64,000 bases of DNA from Tenacibaculum sp. 190130A14a (GTDB lineage Bacteria; Bacteroidota; Bacteroidia; Flavobacteriales; Flavobacteriaceae). Position 1 is the stretch's first letter. Each line of letters starts with the position of its first letter. Positions 52,542-62,212 of this stretch are shown here, in pieces. Location: positions 1,860,001-1,924,000 of the forward strand of contig NZ_OZ040189.1 in NCBI RefSeq assembly GCF_964048965.1, given 5' to 3'. A model generated the notes under the pieces. The model ran no database searches and was not told the DNA's origin. It saw only the letters and a list, made by a program, of their open reading frames with translations. A program made the translations under genes and the position numbers.

Positions 52542-53410
52542 TCGTTTTTGGTGATAAAATTTACAATTCTAGAAGTAACTCCTTGATCACGTAAAATTTT
52601 AGTATGACCTAAACCCCTTGTAACAAAAAGACTTCCTTTTTGTAAATTTTGACGAATACTCACGGCATTACTTACAAGAACATCACCATCATTTGAATCA
52701 TGAACAACTAAAGTTGGTATATCAACCTTTTTTGCAACGACGCTAGAAGCGTGTAAATCAATATCTCTGTCCCATTTTTTATCAAACAAATTCTTCATTT
52801 TTTTTGCAATCAATGGTTGTAGCTTTAGATTGTTAGTGAAATTTAAAAGAATATCAGATATTTTATCTCCAGAACCTACCGTGACTAATTTTTTAATGGC
52901 AAAGCCTTCTGAAACAGCGTTGTATAAGCACATGCCTCCAAAAGAATGTCCAATTGCCGCTTCAAACGGGCCAAACTGCTTATCAATTTTGGTAATGGTA
53001 TCTAAAAATTCTGGCATGGCAGTGGTTTTTCCGGTAGACTTTCCATGAGCAGGTCCATCAAAAGAAATAACCATATATCCTTTTTCTAAAAGCTTATCAG
53101 CAAGCATATACATTTGTGTGCTTCTTCCAGCCCATCCATGAACTAGTAAAACTTTCTTTGTAGAATATCCATAAGAAAGTACCTGAACGTTTTTTTTAAT
53201 AGTATCTATGGTGATGGTTTGTTTTTGAGCACTTTCAAACATAACATGTTCTCTTTTGGGAACAGGAAATGAAATAGGAGTAATAAATAGTTTTGCTCCA
53301 AATTTGGTAACCAAATTGTTAGAAAAAAACTGAAGTGTTTTTGCTAAAAATATAATGGGTCTTGGAATTGATAAACTTTGAGGAAAAAGAGAAGTGCTTT
53401 TAAGATTCAT
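52538..53410 (-). CDS. Alpha/beta hydrolase
   Basis: 290 residues. Oxyanion-hole region VLLVHGWAGRSTQMY, nucleophile elbow AIGHSFGGMCLY, acid in VVHDSNDGDVL and histidine in RGLGHTKILRD near the C-terminus. No signal peptide is clear; the N-terminus has one hydrophobic stretch (SLSIPRPIIFLAKTLQFF). Resembles serine aminopeptidase/esterase-type hydrolases; substrate unknown. Translationally coupled to msrB. Confidence 0.87.
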   Translation of the reverse strand: MNLKSTSLFPQSLSIPRPIIFLAKTLQFFSNNLVTKFGAKLFITPISFPVPKREHVMFESAQKQTITIDTIKKNVQVLSYGYSTKKVLLVHGWAGRSTQMYMLADKLLEKGYMVISFDGPAHGKSTGKTTAMPEFLDTITKIDKQFGPFEAAIGHSFGGMCLYNAVSEGFAIKKLVTVGSGDKISDILLNFTNNLKLQPLIAKKMKNLFDKKWDRDIDLHASSVVAKKVDIPTLVVHDSNDGDVLVSNAVSIRQNLQKGSLFVTRGLGHTKILRDQGVTSRIVNFITKNE

Positions 53411-53537
53411 GTCTTATCATTTTTATGATAAAGATAGAATTTGTAACTTTAATGGCATAATGATTTATTCAATTTTGTGACGTAATCATTAAAAGAGTGT
53501 CTAAAAAGATATACAACACAATATACCGACAATAAAG

Positions 53538-54347
53538 ATGAAAAGATTAATTGCATTAGCATGTGTTACTGTATTGTTTATTCAATGTAGTACAGTGCCT
53601 ATTACAGGAAGAAAACGAATTAATATAGTAAGTGATGCTCAGGTATTGCCAGCAAGTTTTGCACAGTACAAGGGGTTTTTAGAGAAAAACAAACTTTCTT
53701 CGAATACTGCAAAAACAAATCAAATTAAAAGAGTTGGTAAGAGAATTTCAGGTGCTGTTGATAGGTTTATGAGAGCTAATGGAATGAAAGCTGAAGCTGA
53801 TGCTTATAGATGGGAGTTTAATTTAGTAGAAGATAAAACAGTAAATGCTTGGTGTATGCCTGGTGGTAAAGTAGTTTTTTATACGGGTATTTTACCAATA
53901 TGTGCCAATGAAGATGGAGTAGCAGCTGTGATGGGGCATGAAGTTGCACATGCCTTTGCTAAACACGGTCAAGAACGTATGACCTCAGCATATGGACAGC
54001 AGTTAGGAGGTATTGCAGTAGCTTTAGGAACTCAAAATAAGAAAAATGCACAACTTTGGAATATGGCATATGGTATAGGATCTCAAGTAGGAATGTTAGC
54101 GTTTAGTAGAACCCATGAAACCGAAGCTGACAAATTAGGTTTAGTATTTATGCTAATGGCAGGTTATAATGGAGAAGAAGCAGCTGAAGTATGGGTACGA
54201 ATGAGTCAACGTGCTGGAGGTAAAAGTGGTCCACCAGAGTTTTTAAGTACACACCCTTCAAATGAAAGAAGAATTCAAACCTTAAAGGCATATTTACCAG
54301 AGGCAAAACGTTTAGCAGCTAAGTACAATGTACCTGCCAAACAATAA
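53538..54347 (+). CDS. M48 family metallopeptidase lipoprotein
   Basis: 269 residues. Lipoprotein signal (LIALACVTVLFIQC, Cys17) and CSTVPITGRKR, the characteristic start of the LoiP/YcaL-type M48C peptidases. Zinc site H134-E-V-A-H138 with the third ligand in THETEADKLG. STHPSNERRI near the end is typical. It is likely a periplasmic, membrane-attached quality-control protease. Monocistronic, divergent from the alpha/beta hydrolase and convergent with typA. Confidence 0.93.
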   Translation: MKRLIALACVTVLFIQCSTVPITGRKRINIVSDAQVLPASFAQYKGFLEKNKLSSNTAKTNQIKRVGKRISGAVDRFMRANGMKAEADAYRWEFNLVEDKTVNAWCMPGGKVVFYTGILPICANEDGVAAVMGHEVAHAFAKHGQERMTSAYGQQLGGIAVALGTQNKKNAQLWNMAYGIGSQVGMLAFSRTHETEADKLGLVFMLMAGYNGEEAAEVWVRMSQRAGGKSGPPEFLSTHPSNERRIQTLKAYLPEAKRLAAKYNVPAKQ

Positions 54348-54365
54348 GTAATAATAAAAAACATA

Positions 54366-54397
54366 AAAAAACACCTAATGAAAATTAGGTGTTTTTT
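54366..54397. terminator. Bidirectional terminator between the M48 peptidase gene and typA
   Basis: A 14-bp stem (core acacctaat / attaggtgt) with a 4-nt GAAA loop and T-runs on both strands. Confidence 0.88.
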
Positions 54398-54421
54398 ATG
54401 TTATATAGATAGATTGAAGTA

Positions 54422-56194
54422 TTACTTTATAAAGTTAATTTTACGCATACGTAAACTTTCTGGAGTAACTTCTAAATACTCATCAGGTCTAATGTACTCC
54501 ATACACTCTTCTAAAGAAAAGTCAATTTTTGGAGCAATTTTTACACCATCATCAGAACCAGAGGCACGTACGTTGGTTAACTTTTTACCTTTGATTAGGT
54601 TTACAGCTAAATCATCTTGTTTAGAATTCTCTCCAACTACTTGACCTTTATAGATTTCTTGGTTTGGATCAATGAAGAACTTACCTCTATCTTGTAAACG
54701 ATCAATTGCATACGCGGTTGCTTTACCAGTTTCAGAAGAAACAATAGCTCCTTTTAAATCTTCAGAGAAATCACCTTTATAAGGACCATATTCACTAAAT
54801 CTATGGTTGATGATTGCCTGACCAGCGGTAGCAGTTAATATTTTATTACGTAAACCAATTAATCCTCTTGAAGGAATAGTAAACTCTAAGTGTTGTAAAT
54901 CACCTTTAGGTTCCATCACTAATAAATCTCCTTTTCTAAGAGATACTAAATTGATAGCTTTAGAAGCAACATCCTCTGGAACATCTATAGATAATGTTTC
55001 ATATGGCTCACATTTCACACCATCAATTTCTTTTAAAATTACTTGCGGACGACCTACTTGTAATTCATATCCTTCACGACGCATTGTTTCTATTAAAACA
55101 GATAAGTGTAATACTCCACGTCCGAAAACGTTAAATTTATCTTCTGTATCAGTTTCATCAACACGCAAAGCTAAATTCTTTTCCATCTCTTTAAATAAGC
55201 GATCACGTAAGTGACGAGAGGTAACATACTTACCTTCTTTTCCAAAGAAAGGAGAGTTGTTAATAGTAAATAACATACTCATGGTAGGTTGATCTACTTC
55301 AATTCTTGGTAATGCTTCTGGATTTTCAATATCAGCAATAGTATCACCAATTTCAAAATCATCAATACCTGTTACTGCACAAATATCTCCACTACGTACT
55401 TTGTCTGTTTCAGCTTTACCCATTCCTTCAAAAACGTGTAACTCTTTAATACGTACTTTTTTCGTAGTTCCATCTGCCTTACAAAGCATATAATCTTTGT
55501 TTTTCTCTAAATCTCCACGGTAAACACGACCAATGGCAATTCTTCCTTTAAAAGAAGAATAATCTAAAGAAGTAATTTGCATTTGGGGAGTTCCTTCACG
55601 ATATGGAGCTTCAGGAATAGTTTCTAAAACTGCATCTAATAAAGGAATGATATTGTCTGTTGGCTCTTGCCAATCAGTACTCATCCAACCATTTTTAGCC
55701 GAACCATAAATGGTTGTAAAGTCTAATTGCTCTTCTGTTGCTTCTAAAGCAAACATTAAATCGAATACTTTTTCATGAACTAAATCAGGAGTACAATTCT
55801 CTTTATCTACTTTATTTACAACTACAATAGGAGTTAAACCTAATTCAATAGCCTTACCTAAAACAAAACGCGTTTGTGGCATTGGCCCTTCAAAAGCATC
55901 AACTAATAATAAAACACCATCAGCCATCTTTAATACACGTTCAACCTCTCCACCAAAATCGGCGTGCCCAGGTGTATCAATTACGTTGATTTTTACATCT
56001 TTATAATTTACAGATACATTCTTAGAAAGAATAGTAATTCCTCTTTCACGCTCTAAGTCATTATTATCTAATAATAAGTCGGTACGTTCTTTACGTTCGT
56101 CTAAGATTTTAGCCTGATCTATAATCTTATCAACCAAGGTAGTTTTTCCGTGGTCAACGTGTGCTATAATAGCGATGTTTCTAATTGATTGCAT
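54422..56194 (-). CDS. typA: Ribosome-associated GTPase TypA/BipA
   Basis: About 590 residues from ATG 56194; an ATG at 56203 lies only 11 nt after the -7 element, so the inner start fits better. G1 [33 protein letters not shown], and the BipA-specific C-terminal [23 protein letters not shown] with the final [10 protein letters not shown] translational GTPase acting in ribosome assembly and stress adaptation. Monocistronic. Confidence 0.97.
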   Translation of the reverse strand: MQSIRNIAIIAHVDHGKTTLVDKIIDQAKILDERKERTDLLLDNNDLERERGITILSKNVSVNYKDVKINVIDTPGHADFGGEVERVLKMADGVLLLVDAFEGPMPQTRFVLGKAIELGLTPIVVVNKVDKENCTPDLVHEKVFDLMFALEATEEQLDFTTIYGSAKNGWMSTDWQEPTDNIIPLLDAVLETIPEAPYREGTPQMQITSLDYSSFKGRIAIGRVYRGDLEKNKDYMLCKADGTTKKVRIKELHVFEGMGKAETDKVRSGDICAVTGIDDFEIGDTIADIENPEALPRIEVDQPTMSMLFTINNSPFFGKEGKYVTSRHLRDRLFKEMEKNLALRVDETDTEDKFNVFGRGVLHLSVLIETMRREGYELQVGRPQVILKEIDGVKCEPYETLSIDVPEDVASKAINLVSLRKGDLLVMEPKGDLQHLEFTIPSRGLIGLRNKILTATAGQAIINHRFSEYGPYKGDFSEDLKGAIVSSETGKATAYAIDRLQDRGKFFIDPNQEIYKGQVVGENSKQDDLAVNLIKGKKLTNVRASGSDDGVKIAPKIDFSLEECMEYIRPDEYLEVTPESLRMRKINFIK

Positions 56195-56214
56195 TTTGCT
56201 CATTTTTGAAGCTG

Positions 56215-56222
56215 CAAAATTA
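56215..56222 (-). promoter_or_regulatory. -7 promoter element (TAATTTTG) of typA
   Basis: TAATTTTG on the minus strand, 20 nt before ATG 56194, matches TAnnTTTG. Confidence 0.55.
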
Positions 56223-56256
56223 GTATTTTAAAAATGAATAAAATAAGGAAGTTGAA

Positions 56257-56559
56257 TTATTTTTCTTCTTCTAATTCATTATCATCTTCACGAAAAGCAC
56301 TTGGAAGTATATCTGGAATTAATTTTATCAATAAAGGAAGTAATAATGCGCCTCCAGGAAGCATAAAAACTGTAAAAGCAGGTATTGCTTTACAAATATC
56401 TAATAGTTGATGTTTAATCTTGTCTTTTTCTTCACTAGAAAGAGAAGTTGACATTGATTTTTTAATCAAAAATACCAACTCCTTACTTTCTTGAAGTTCT
56501 TTAGCTAATCTCTTTTTGTTTTTTTGAATAGCTTCTTTTATTTCATCAACTGTATTCAT
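56257..56559 (-). CDS. Short LETM1-like domain protein
   Basis: 100 residues. The first half is a charged helix (IKEAIQKNKKRLAKELQESKELVFLI). The second half has FMLPGGALLLPLLIKLIPDILPSAF, the signature stretch of the LETM1 ribosome-binding-like domain, followed by an acidic tail. Normal LETM1 proteins are much longer and carry membrane helices; here only the signature piece is present. It starts on the last base of the proline dehydrogenase stop (TAATG), so it is coupled to it. Function in bacteria is unknown. Confidence 0.75.
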   Translation of the reverse strand: MNTVDEIKEAIQKNKKRLAKELQESKELVFLIKKSMSTSLSSEEKDKIKHQLLDICKAIPAFTVFMLPGGALLLPLLIKLIPDILPSAFREDDNELEEEK

Positions 56560-57722
56560 TACAGCTTACGACGTTTTTTTTCTGTTTTTAATAAATTTAA
56601 TTCTCTAGAAGTTTGTCCTGCAACAGAAGTATTTTCTTCTGCTCTACGAATTAAGTAAGGCATCACATCACGCACAGGACCAAAAGGTACATATTTAGCA
56701 ACATTATAACCTTGTTGTGCTAAGTTAAAGCTAATATGGTCACTCATACCATATAATTGACCAAACCACATACGAGTATCGTTTGAAGATACTTTATATT
56801 CATTAGCCAGCTCCATTAATAAATAAGAGCTTTCTTCATTATGAGTCCCAGCAAAAATGGCCATATTCTTATGTTCCATCATAAAACGAATAGCTTCGTT
56901 ATAATTATCATCCGTAGCCTGTTTGTCTTTACAAATAGGAGATTCGTACCCATGTTCTTCAGCTCTAGCACGCTCTTTTTCCATGTAGGCACCTCGAACA
57001 ACTTTCATACCAATATGATATCCTTTTTGATGAGCTCTTTGATACAATCCTTTTAAATACTCCATTCGATCATGGCGATACATTTGAAGTGTATTAAAAA
57101 CAATAGCTTTATCTTTATTATATAACTCCATTAATTCTTCTATCAAATCATCAGCTGCATCTTGCATCCAGCTTTCTTCTGCATCAATCAACAAAGGAAC
57201 ATCTTTTTCAACGGCAGCTTTACAAACCACATGATAACGTTCAACAACCTTTTCCCATTCTTTTTGTTCCTCATCTGTAAACGAATTACCTTCCGTTAGT
57301 TTTTGATAAAGTGCAAAGCGACCAAATCCAGTTGGTTTAAAAACAGCAAAAGGAATTGAATTTTTCTCTTTAGCAAATTCAATGGTTTTTAAGGTCATAC
57401 GTAAAGCATCGTCAAATTGTGCTTCGTCTTCTTTACCTTCGACAGAATAATCTAAGATACTATGTACGTTACCTTTTTCATACATTTTTTCTATATTCGG
57501 TAAACAGTCATCCTCAGTAACTCCTCCACAAAAATGATCAAATACCGTAGAACGAATTAATCCCTCAACAGGCAAATGGGCCTTTAGTGCAAAATTAGTA
57601 ACCGCAGTTCCTATTCTTACCATAGGCTGATTTTGAATCATTTTAAATAAAAAATATGCACGTTCCAGTTCGGAATCTGACTTTAATTTAAAAGCTATTT
57701 CTGTGTTATCAAAAAGTTTCAT
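56559..57722 (-). CDS. Proline dehydrogenase
   Basis: 387 residues, a monofunctional PRODH of the bacterial/eukaryotic type. FDHFCGGVTEDDC, AVFKPTGFGRFALY, IDAEESWMQDAADDL, FNTLQMYRHDR, KVVRGAYMEKER and FGQLYGMSDHISF are characteristic FAD- and substrate-binding segments. It oxidises proline to pyrroline-5-carboxylate, feeding electrons to quinones. Perfect -7 element at 57755-57762. The following mini-LETM1 gene is translationally coupled. Confidence 0.94.
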   Translation of the reverse strand: MKLFDNTEIAFKLKSDSELERAYFLFKMIQNQPMVRIGTAVTNFALKAHLPVEGLIRSTVFDHFCGGVTEDDCLPNIEKMYEKGNVHSILDYSVEGKEDEAQFDDALRMTLKTIEFAKEKNSIPFAVFKPTGFGRFALYQKLTEGNSFTDEEQKEWEKVVERYHVVCKAAVEKDVPLLIDAEESWMQDAADDLIEELMELYNKDKAIVFNTLQMYRHDRMEYLKGLYQRAHQKGYHIGMKVVRGAYMEKERARAEEHGYESPICKDKQATDDNYNEAIRFMMEHKNMAIFAGTHNEESSYLLMELANEYKVSSNDTRMWFGQLYGMSDHISFNLAQQGYNVAKYVPFGPVRDVMPYLIRRAEENTSVAGQTSRELNLLKTEKKRRKL

Positions 57723-57754
57723 TTCCCTTTGAAAATTATTTAGTTGTTTCGTGA

Positions 57755-57762
57755 CAAATATA
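57755..57762 (-). promoter_or_regulatory. -7 promoter element (TATATTTG) of the proline dehydrogenase gene
   Basis: TATATTTG on the minus strand, 32 nt before the ATG at 57722. Confidence 0.5.
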
Positions 57763-57824
57763 AATGACAGAGGTCAAATAATTTGATTTTTTCTCATTAT
57801 TTTCGCTTTTAAATTTTTTAAGAA

Positions 57825-58883
57825 ATGACAACTATTCAGGCAGCCACTTATCCAATTCATTTTGAAGGTAAAGCGTACAATGAATTATCTAAATTAATAA
57901 ACCAAAATAACTACTCATCATTATTCATATTGGTTGATGATAATACACTTGAATATTGTTATCCTAGATTTATTCAATTACTAGAAACTGAGAAGACCAT
58001 AGAAGTTATTCAAATAGCAGCAGGAGAAGTACATAAAAATATTGAAACCTGTGTAGGTGTATGGAATGCTATGACAGAATTGGGAGCAGATAGAAAAAGT
58101 TTGTTAATCACTTTGGGAGGAGGAGTTATTACAGATTTAGGAGGATTTGTGGCCTCTACATTTAAAAGAGGAATAGACTTTGTTAATATTCCGACAACCT
58201 TACTGAGTATGGTTGATGCTTCTGTTGGAGGAAAAACCGGAGTGGATTTAGGAGTACTTAAAAATCAAATAGGAGTTTTTGCGAATCCAGAACTTATTGT
58301 TCTAGATCCAGAATATTTACATACCGTAACTCCTCGAGAAATAAGATCTGGTTCTGCTGAGATTATTAAATATGGAATGACACATGATGTCCGATTGTTT
58401 AATGAAATTAAAGACAACCCGGATTTAAACATTGTCGATTTGATTCATCGTTCTATTGAAATAAAGAATGAAGTAGTCTTAGAAGATCCGAAGGAAAAGG
58501 GGGTTCGTAAAGTTTTAAACTGGGGACATACAATGGGACATGCGGTAGAATCTTATTTTTTAGAAAGTGAAGAAAAAGAAGCCTTAACACATGGAGAAGC
58601 CATTGCTATTGGTATGATATGTGAAGCTTATATCTCAAATAAAGAATTAGGTTTTTCAGAAGATAAGGTAGAAGACATAAAAAAGAGTTTAAAACAAATT
58701 TTTGGAATTGCTCCAATAACTCAGGAGGATTACAGTGCTATTTTGGCATATTTGATTCATGATAAAAAGAACGTAGGAGGGAAGATCAATTTTGTATTGT
58801 TAAATGATTACGAAGATTTTAAATTGAATTGCACTACAACGCAAGAAACTATTGTGGAGAGTTTAGCATACTATACAAGTTAA
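57825..58883 (+). CDS. aroB: 3-dehydroquinate synthase
   Basis: 352 residues, full length. NAD-binding LITLGGGVITDLGGFVAST, IPTTLLSMVDASVGGKTGVD, SGSAEIIKYGM and the zinc-site histidines in NWGHTMGHAVE and LTHGEAIAIGM are all present. It is the second step of the shikimate pathway. Monocistronic, ending at a terminator shared with oxyR. Confidence 0.97.
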   Translation: MTTIQAATYPIHFEGKAYNELSKLINQNNYSSLFILVDDNTLEYCYPRFIQLLETEKTIEVIQIAAGEVHKNIETCVGVWNAMTELGADRKSLLITLGGGVITDLGGFVASTFKRGIDFVNIPTTLLSMVDASVGGKTGVDLGVLKNQIGVFANPELIVLDPEYLHTVTPREIRSGSAEIIKYGMTHDVRLFNEIKDNPDLNIVDLIHRSIEIKNEVVLEDPKEKGVRKVLNWGHTMGHAVESYFLESEEKEALTHGEAIAIGMICEAYISNKELGFSEDKVEDIKKSLKQIFGIAPITQEDYSAILAYLIHDKKNVGGKINFVLLNDYEDFKLNCTTTQETIVESLAYYTS

Positions 58884-58905
58884 TTCAACAAAAGAATATA
58901 GAAAA

Positions 58906-58935
58906 TTAAAAGTCGGCAAATTTGCCGACTTTTAA
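58906..58935. terminator. Bidirectional terminator between aroB and oxyR
   Basis: Perfect palindrome ttaaaagtcggcaaa followed by its reverse complement (58906-58920 and 58921-58935), T-rich on both sides. The oxyR stop codon (58932-58934) lies inside it. Confidence 0.85.
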
Positions 58936-59873
58936 TTTTTATGTAATGGACTAATGATTTCTACATCGCTAAAGGCAATAGCGCCTCTAACAACACCATC
59001 AATGGTACTCTTTAAAGCTTCAATGAGTTGCATTTTTAATTGCGATTTATGATATATCAAGCTTACTTCTCTCGCTGGTGATGGAGCCTCAAAATTTCTT
59101 AAATGCTTCTTGTCACTTTCATTCAAGTCAAGCGTATTTAAATACGGTAATAAGGTCATTCCTAAACCATCTTTAGAAAGTTTTATCAAAGTATCAAAAC
59201 TCCCACTTTCTAATTGAAAATGTTGTTTAGAACTCGCTTTATTAGTTCTACATAGATTAATTACACTGTCTTTAAAACAATGTCCATCTTCTAATAATAA
59301 AATATCATCAATTTCTAAATCATCAATTTCTATTTTACTTTTTTGAAATAGAGGATGCTCTTCTGGAATCAATCCTACAAAAGGTTCATAATATAAAACA
59401 CGTTCTTTAATTGCTTCATTTTCTAGAGGAGTAGCGGCCAAAGCTGCATCAATATGTCCATCCATTAGTTTTCTTACAATTTCTTCTGTGGTAAGCTCTT
59501 CAATAATAAGTTTAACTTTTGGATAGTTTTTATTAAATGTTTTTAAAAACATAGGTAGTAGAGTAGGCATAACAGTTGGTATTATACCTAGTTTAAACTC
59601 TCCGCCAATGTATCCTTTTTGTTGATGAACAATATCAACAATGCGATTACTTTCATCAACAATTACTTTTGCTTGTTCTATTATTTTTTTTCCAACTTCA
59701 GTAAGTTCAATTGGCTTTTTTGAGCGGTTAAAAATTTTGGCGTCTAGTTCTTCTTCCAATTTTTGTATTTGCATACTTAATGTAGGCTGAGTAACAAAAC
59801 AGTGCTCTGCTGCAATGGTGAAATTTTTGTATTCTGCCACAGCAAGAGTATACTTAAGTTGAGTAATGGTCAT
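58932..59873 (-). CDS. oxyR: Peroxide-sensing LysR-type regulator OxyR
   Basis: 313 residues. N-terminal LysR helix-turn-helix (FTIAAEHCFVTQPTLSMQIQKLEEEL). The redox cysteines stand at exactly the E. coli positions: Cys199 in EDGHCFKDS and Cys208 in INLCR, which form the activating disulfide on H2O2 exposure in that protein. It is divergent from dps, with a dyad and T-N11-A motif between the two start codons (59901-59927), so it should regulate both itself and dps. Confidence 0.95.
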   Translation of the reverse strand: MTITQLKYTLAVAEYKNFTIAAEHCFVTQPTLSMQIQKLEEELDAKIFNRSKKPIELTEVGKKIIEQAKVIVDESNRIVDIVHQQKGYIGGEFKLGIIPTVMPTLLPMFLKTFNKNYPKVKLIIEELTTEEIVRKLMDGHIDAALAATPLENEAIKERVLYYEPFVGLIPEEHPLFQKSKIEIDDLEIDDILLLEDGHCFKDSVINLCRTNKASSKQHFQLESGSFDTLIKLSKDGLGMTLLPYLNTLDLNESDKKHLRNFEAPSPAREVSLIYHKSQLKMQLIEALKSTIDGVVRGAIAFSDVEIISPLHKN

Positions 59874-59900
59874 TCTATAATAATTTTCGATAAAGATATT

Positions 59901-59927
59901 AAAACTATCAATAACGGTTATAGTTTT
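59901..59927. promoter_or_regulatory. Candidate OxyR binding site between oxyR and dps
   Basis: AAAACTAT (59901-59908), 11 nt, then ATAGTTTT (59920-59927): a perfect 8-bp inverted repeat whose inner edges make the LysR-type T-N11-A box. It contains CTAT and ATAG half-sites as in the E. coli OxyR consensus, though with a different spacing. It lies about 20 nt upstream of the dps -7 element. Confidence 0.6.
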
Positions 59928-59944
59928 TTGGTTTAATATTCAAT

Positions 59945-59952
59945 TAATTTTG
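59945..59952 (+). promoter_or_regulatory. -7 promoter element (TAATTTTG) of dps
   Basis: TAATTTTG matches TAnnTTTG and lies 36 nt before the ATG at 59989. A TTG at 59928-59930 has a spacer of only 14, so a weak -33 element would need activator help, consistent with OxyR control. Confidence 0.55.
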
Positions 59953-59988
59953 TTTGTGATAATATTAACAATAACATTACAATATAAG

Positions 59989-60459
59989 ATGAATACAACG
60001 GTTTTAGGATTAGATAAAGAACAATCAGAAAAACTTATTAACGAATTAAATTTGTTATTAGCCAATTTTCAAGTATATTACCAAAATCTAAGAGGTGTGC
60101 ACTGGAATATCAAAGGAAAGAATTTTTTTGAATTACATGTAAAGTTTGAAGAATTATATACAGATGCACAAGAAAAAGTAGATTTAATCGCTGAAAGAAT
60201 ATTAACTTTACAGGGAACTCCTTTACACACTTTTGAAGACTATGTGCGTCTATCTAAAGTAAAAGTAGGTAAAGATGTTACGAACGACGAAGAGTCGGTA
60301 AAATTAGTGGTAAATTCGATTAGCGAATTATTAAAAGTAGAACGTGAAATTCTTGATTTGTCAGATGAGGCTAATGATGAAGGAACAAATTCAATGATGA
60401 GCGATTTTATTTCTGAACAAGAAAAAACGTTATGGATGATGAACGCTTGGCTAAGCTAA
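59989..60459 (+). CDS. dps: DNA-protecting ferritin-like protein Dps
   Basis: 156 residues from the ATG at 59989 (an upstream frame extension to 59950 would overlap the promoter). Ferroxidase-centre motif HWNIKGKNFFELHVKFEELYTDA with the conserved His and Asp/Glu, then LIAERILTLQGTPL, as in Dps/MrgA. It forms a dodecamer, oxidises iron with H2O2 and shields DNA. Divergent from oxyR and followed by a strong terminator. Confidence 0.96.
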   Translation: MNTTVLGLDKEQSEKLINELNLLLANFQVYYQNLRGVHWNIKGKNFFELHVKFEELYTDAQEKVDLIAERILTLQGTPLHTFEDYVRLSKVKVGKDVTNDEESVKLVVNSISELLKVEREILDLSDEANDEGTNSMMSDFISEQEKTLWMMNAWLS

Positions 60460-60485
60460 ATCACCATGTTTTTAGGGGAATTATA

Positions 60486-60513
60486 GCAGCGTAGCAATAC
60501 GCTGCTTTTTTTT
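60486..60513 (+). terminator. Rho-independent terminator after dps
   Basis: An 8-bp GC-rich stem (gcagcgta / tacgctgc) closed by a GCAA tetraloop, followed by eight or more Ts. Confidence 0.92.
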
Positions 60514-60568
60514 GTTTGTAACATTTATTTTAAAGAATCGTCAAACAAGAAAATCTAAAACCTAACCA

Positions 60569-62209
60569 ATGAAAAAACTATTCTCCTTTGCATTACTCTT
60601 ACTTGTAGTTACAAGTACTAGTTTTGCCCAATCTTTAGAAAACAAGATAGATAAAATTCTTAATGAACAGTTTAAGGAAAATGAAACAGGTATTTCTGTG
60701 TTAGTTGCCAAAAAAGGTAAAGTTGTATATCGAAAAGCCTTTGGTAAATCTAATTTAGAATTGGATGTAAATATGACTCCAGAAAATGTTTTTGAAGTAG
60801 GATCTATTACAAAACAGTTTACGGCAGTAGCAATTTTAATGCTTGTTGAAGAGGGTAAGTTAAGCTTACAAGATGATATCACTAAGTTTATACCAGATTA
60901 TCCTACCAAAGGAAATAAGATAACAGTACATCATTTGTTAACCCATACTTCTGGAATTAAAAGTTATACTTCAATGCAAAAATTTGGTGAAGTAGCAACT
61001 ATAGACAAAGAGCCTTTAAAATTTATAGATTTCTTTAAAAATGAACCTATGGATTTTAATCCAGGAGAAAAATATAAATACAATAACTCTGGATATTTTA
61101 TTCTTGGATATATAGTAGAAAAAGTAAGTGGAATAAGCTATCCAAAATTTTTAGAAGAAAGAATTTTTAAGAAATTGAATATGAATGCTTCATATTATGG
61201 AAGTCATAGAAAGCTGATTAAAAATAGAGCATCTGGATATCAAAAAAGAAATGGAACTTACTCGAACGCTAGATACATCAGTTTAACACTTCCGTATGCT
61301 GCAGGATCAATTATGTCTAATGTAGATGATATGTTAAAATGGCAAATAGCAATTTCTAAGAATACTTTACTAAAAAAAGAAACTTTAGATATAGCATTTA
61401 CGAATTATACATTGAATAATGGAGAAAAAATAAACTACGGCTATGGTTGGAGTTTAGATGAATTAAATGATGTTGCTACTATTGAACATGGTGGTGCAAT
61501 TCCAGGATATTTATCGATGGGGGTATATGTTCCTAGTCATGATGTGTATGTAATAGCATTTTCTAATTGTGGATGTAAACGACCTACGAATTTAGCTTTA
61601 GAAATAACTGCGTTAACTATTGGGAAACCTATGTTTAATGAAACCAATAAAGTGACTCTGTCAAAAGAAGCATTGAATAAATGGGTAGGAACTTATGAGT
61701 TTGATAATGGAGCAATTCGATATATAACCTTAGAAGGAGAACAACTGTATAGTAAACGTGACGGAAGTTCACAAAAGTTTAAAATTTTTCCAACTTCAGT
61801 GAATGAATTTTCTTTTGAAGATGGATTAATTTCATATGTTTTTTCAGAAAAAGAAGGAAAAAAGAGGGTACTTTTCAAAAATAGAATAAATAAAGAGAAA
61901 GGCATTTTTAGTACTAAAAAGGCACCTAAAGAGAAAGAAGAAATTAAGGTTGCCGCTAATGTTTTAAAAAAATATGAAGGAAAGTATGAACTAACACCTG
62001 GTTTTGTAATTACGATAACAGCAAAAGAACAACAACTGTTTGCACAAGCAACAGGACAACCACAGTTTGAGCTGTTTGCAGAATCGCCAACGAAATTTTT
62101 CCTTAAAGTAGTTGCTGCCAGTGTAGAATTTCATCAAGATGAGCAGGGAAATACCAATGCTTTGACTTTGTTTCAAGGAGGGAGAGAAATGAAAGCTAAA
62201 AAGCAATAA
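60569..62209 (+). CDS. Secreted serine hydrolase (beta-lactamase fold) with DUF3471-like tail
   Basis: 546 residues with a signal peptide (FSFALLLLVVTSTSFAQ). Active-site motifs are intact: S79-I-T-K82, Y171-N-N173 and H307-G-G309. Two C-terminal stretches of about 90 residues follow. The first starts LNKWVGTYEFDNG and the second LKKYEGKYELTPGF; both look like DUF3471-type beta modules. Probably a periplasmic peptidase or esterase. It has no terminator of its own in the 3-bp gap to the convergent permease gene; one lies inside that gene's 3' end (62249-62279). Confidence 0.88.
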   Translation: MKKLFSFALLLLVVTSTSFAQSLENKIDKILNEQFKENETGISVLVAKKGKVVYRKAFGKSNLELDVNMTPENVFEVGSITKQFTAVAILMLVEEGKLSLQDDITKFIPDYPTKGNKITVHHLLTHTSGIKSYTSMQKFGEVATIDKEPLKFIDFFKNEPMDFNPGEKYKYNNSGYFILGYIVEKVSGISYPKFLEERIFKKLNMNASYYGSHRKLIKNRASGYQKRNGTYSNARYISLTLPYAAGSIMSNVDDMLKWQIAISKNTLLKKETLDIAFTNYTLNNGEKINYGYGWSLDELNDVATIEHGGAIPGYLSMGVYVPSHDVYVIAFSNCGCKRPTNLALEITALTIGKPMFNETNKVTLSKEALNKWVGTYEFDNGAIRYITLEGEQLYSKRDGSSQKFKIFPTSVNEFSFEDGLISYVFSEKEGKKRVLFKNRINKEKGIFSTKKAPKEKEEIKVAANVLKKYEGKYELTPGFVITITAKEQQLFAQATGQPQFELFAESPTKFFLKVVAASVEFHQDEQGNTNALTLFQGGREMKAKKQ

Positions 62210-62212
62210 CTT

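Noticed and set aside
54378..54644. 88-codon plus-strand frame after the M48 gene
   Set aside because: It starts in the terminator hairpin and runs antisense into typA.
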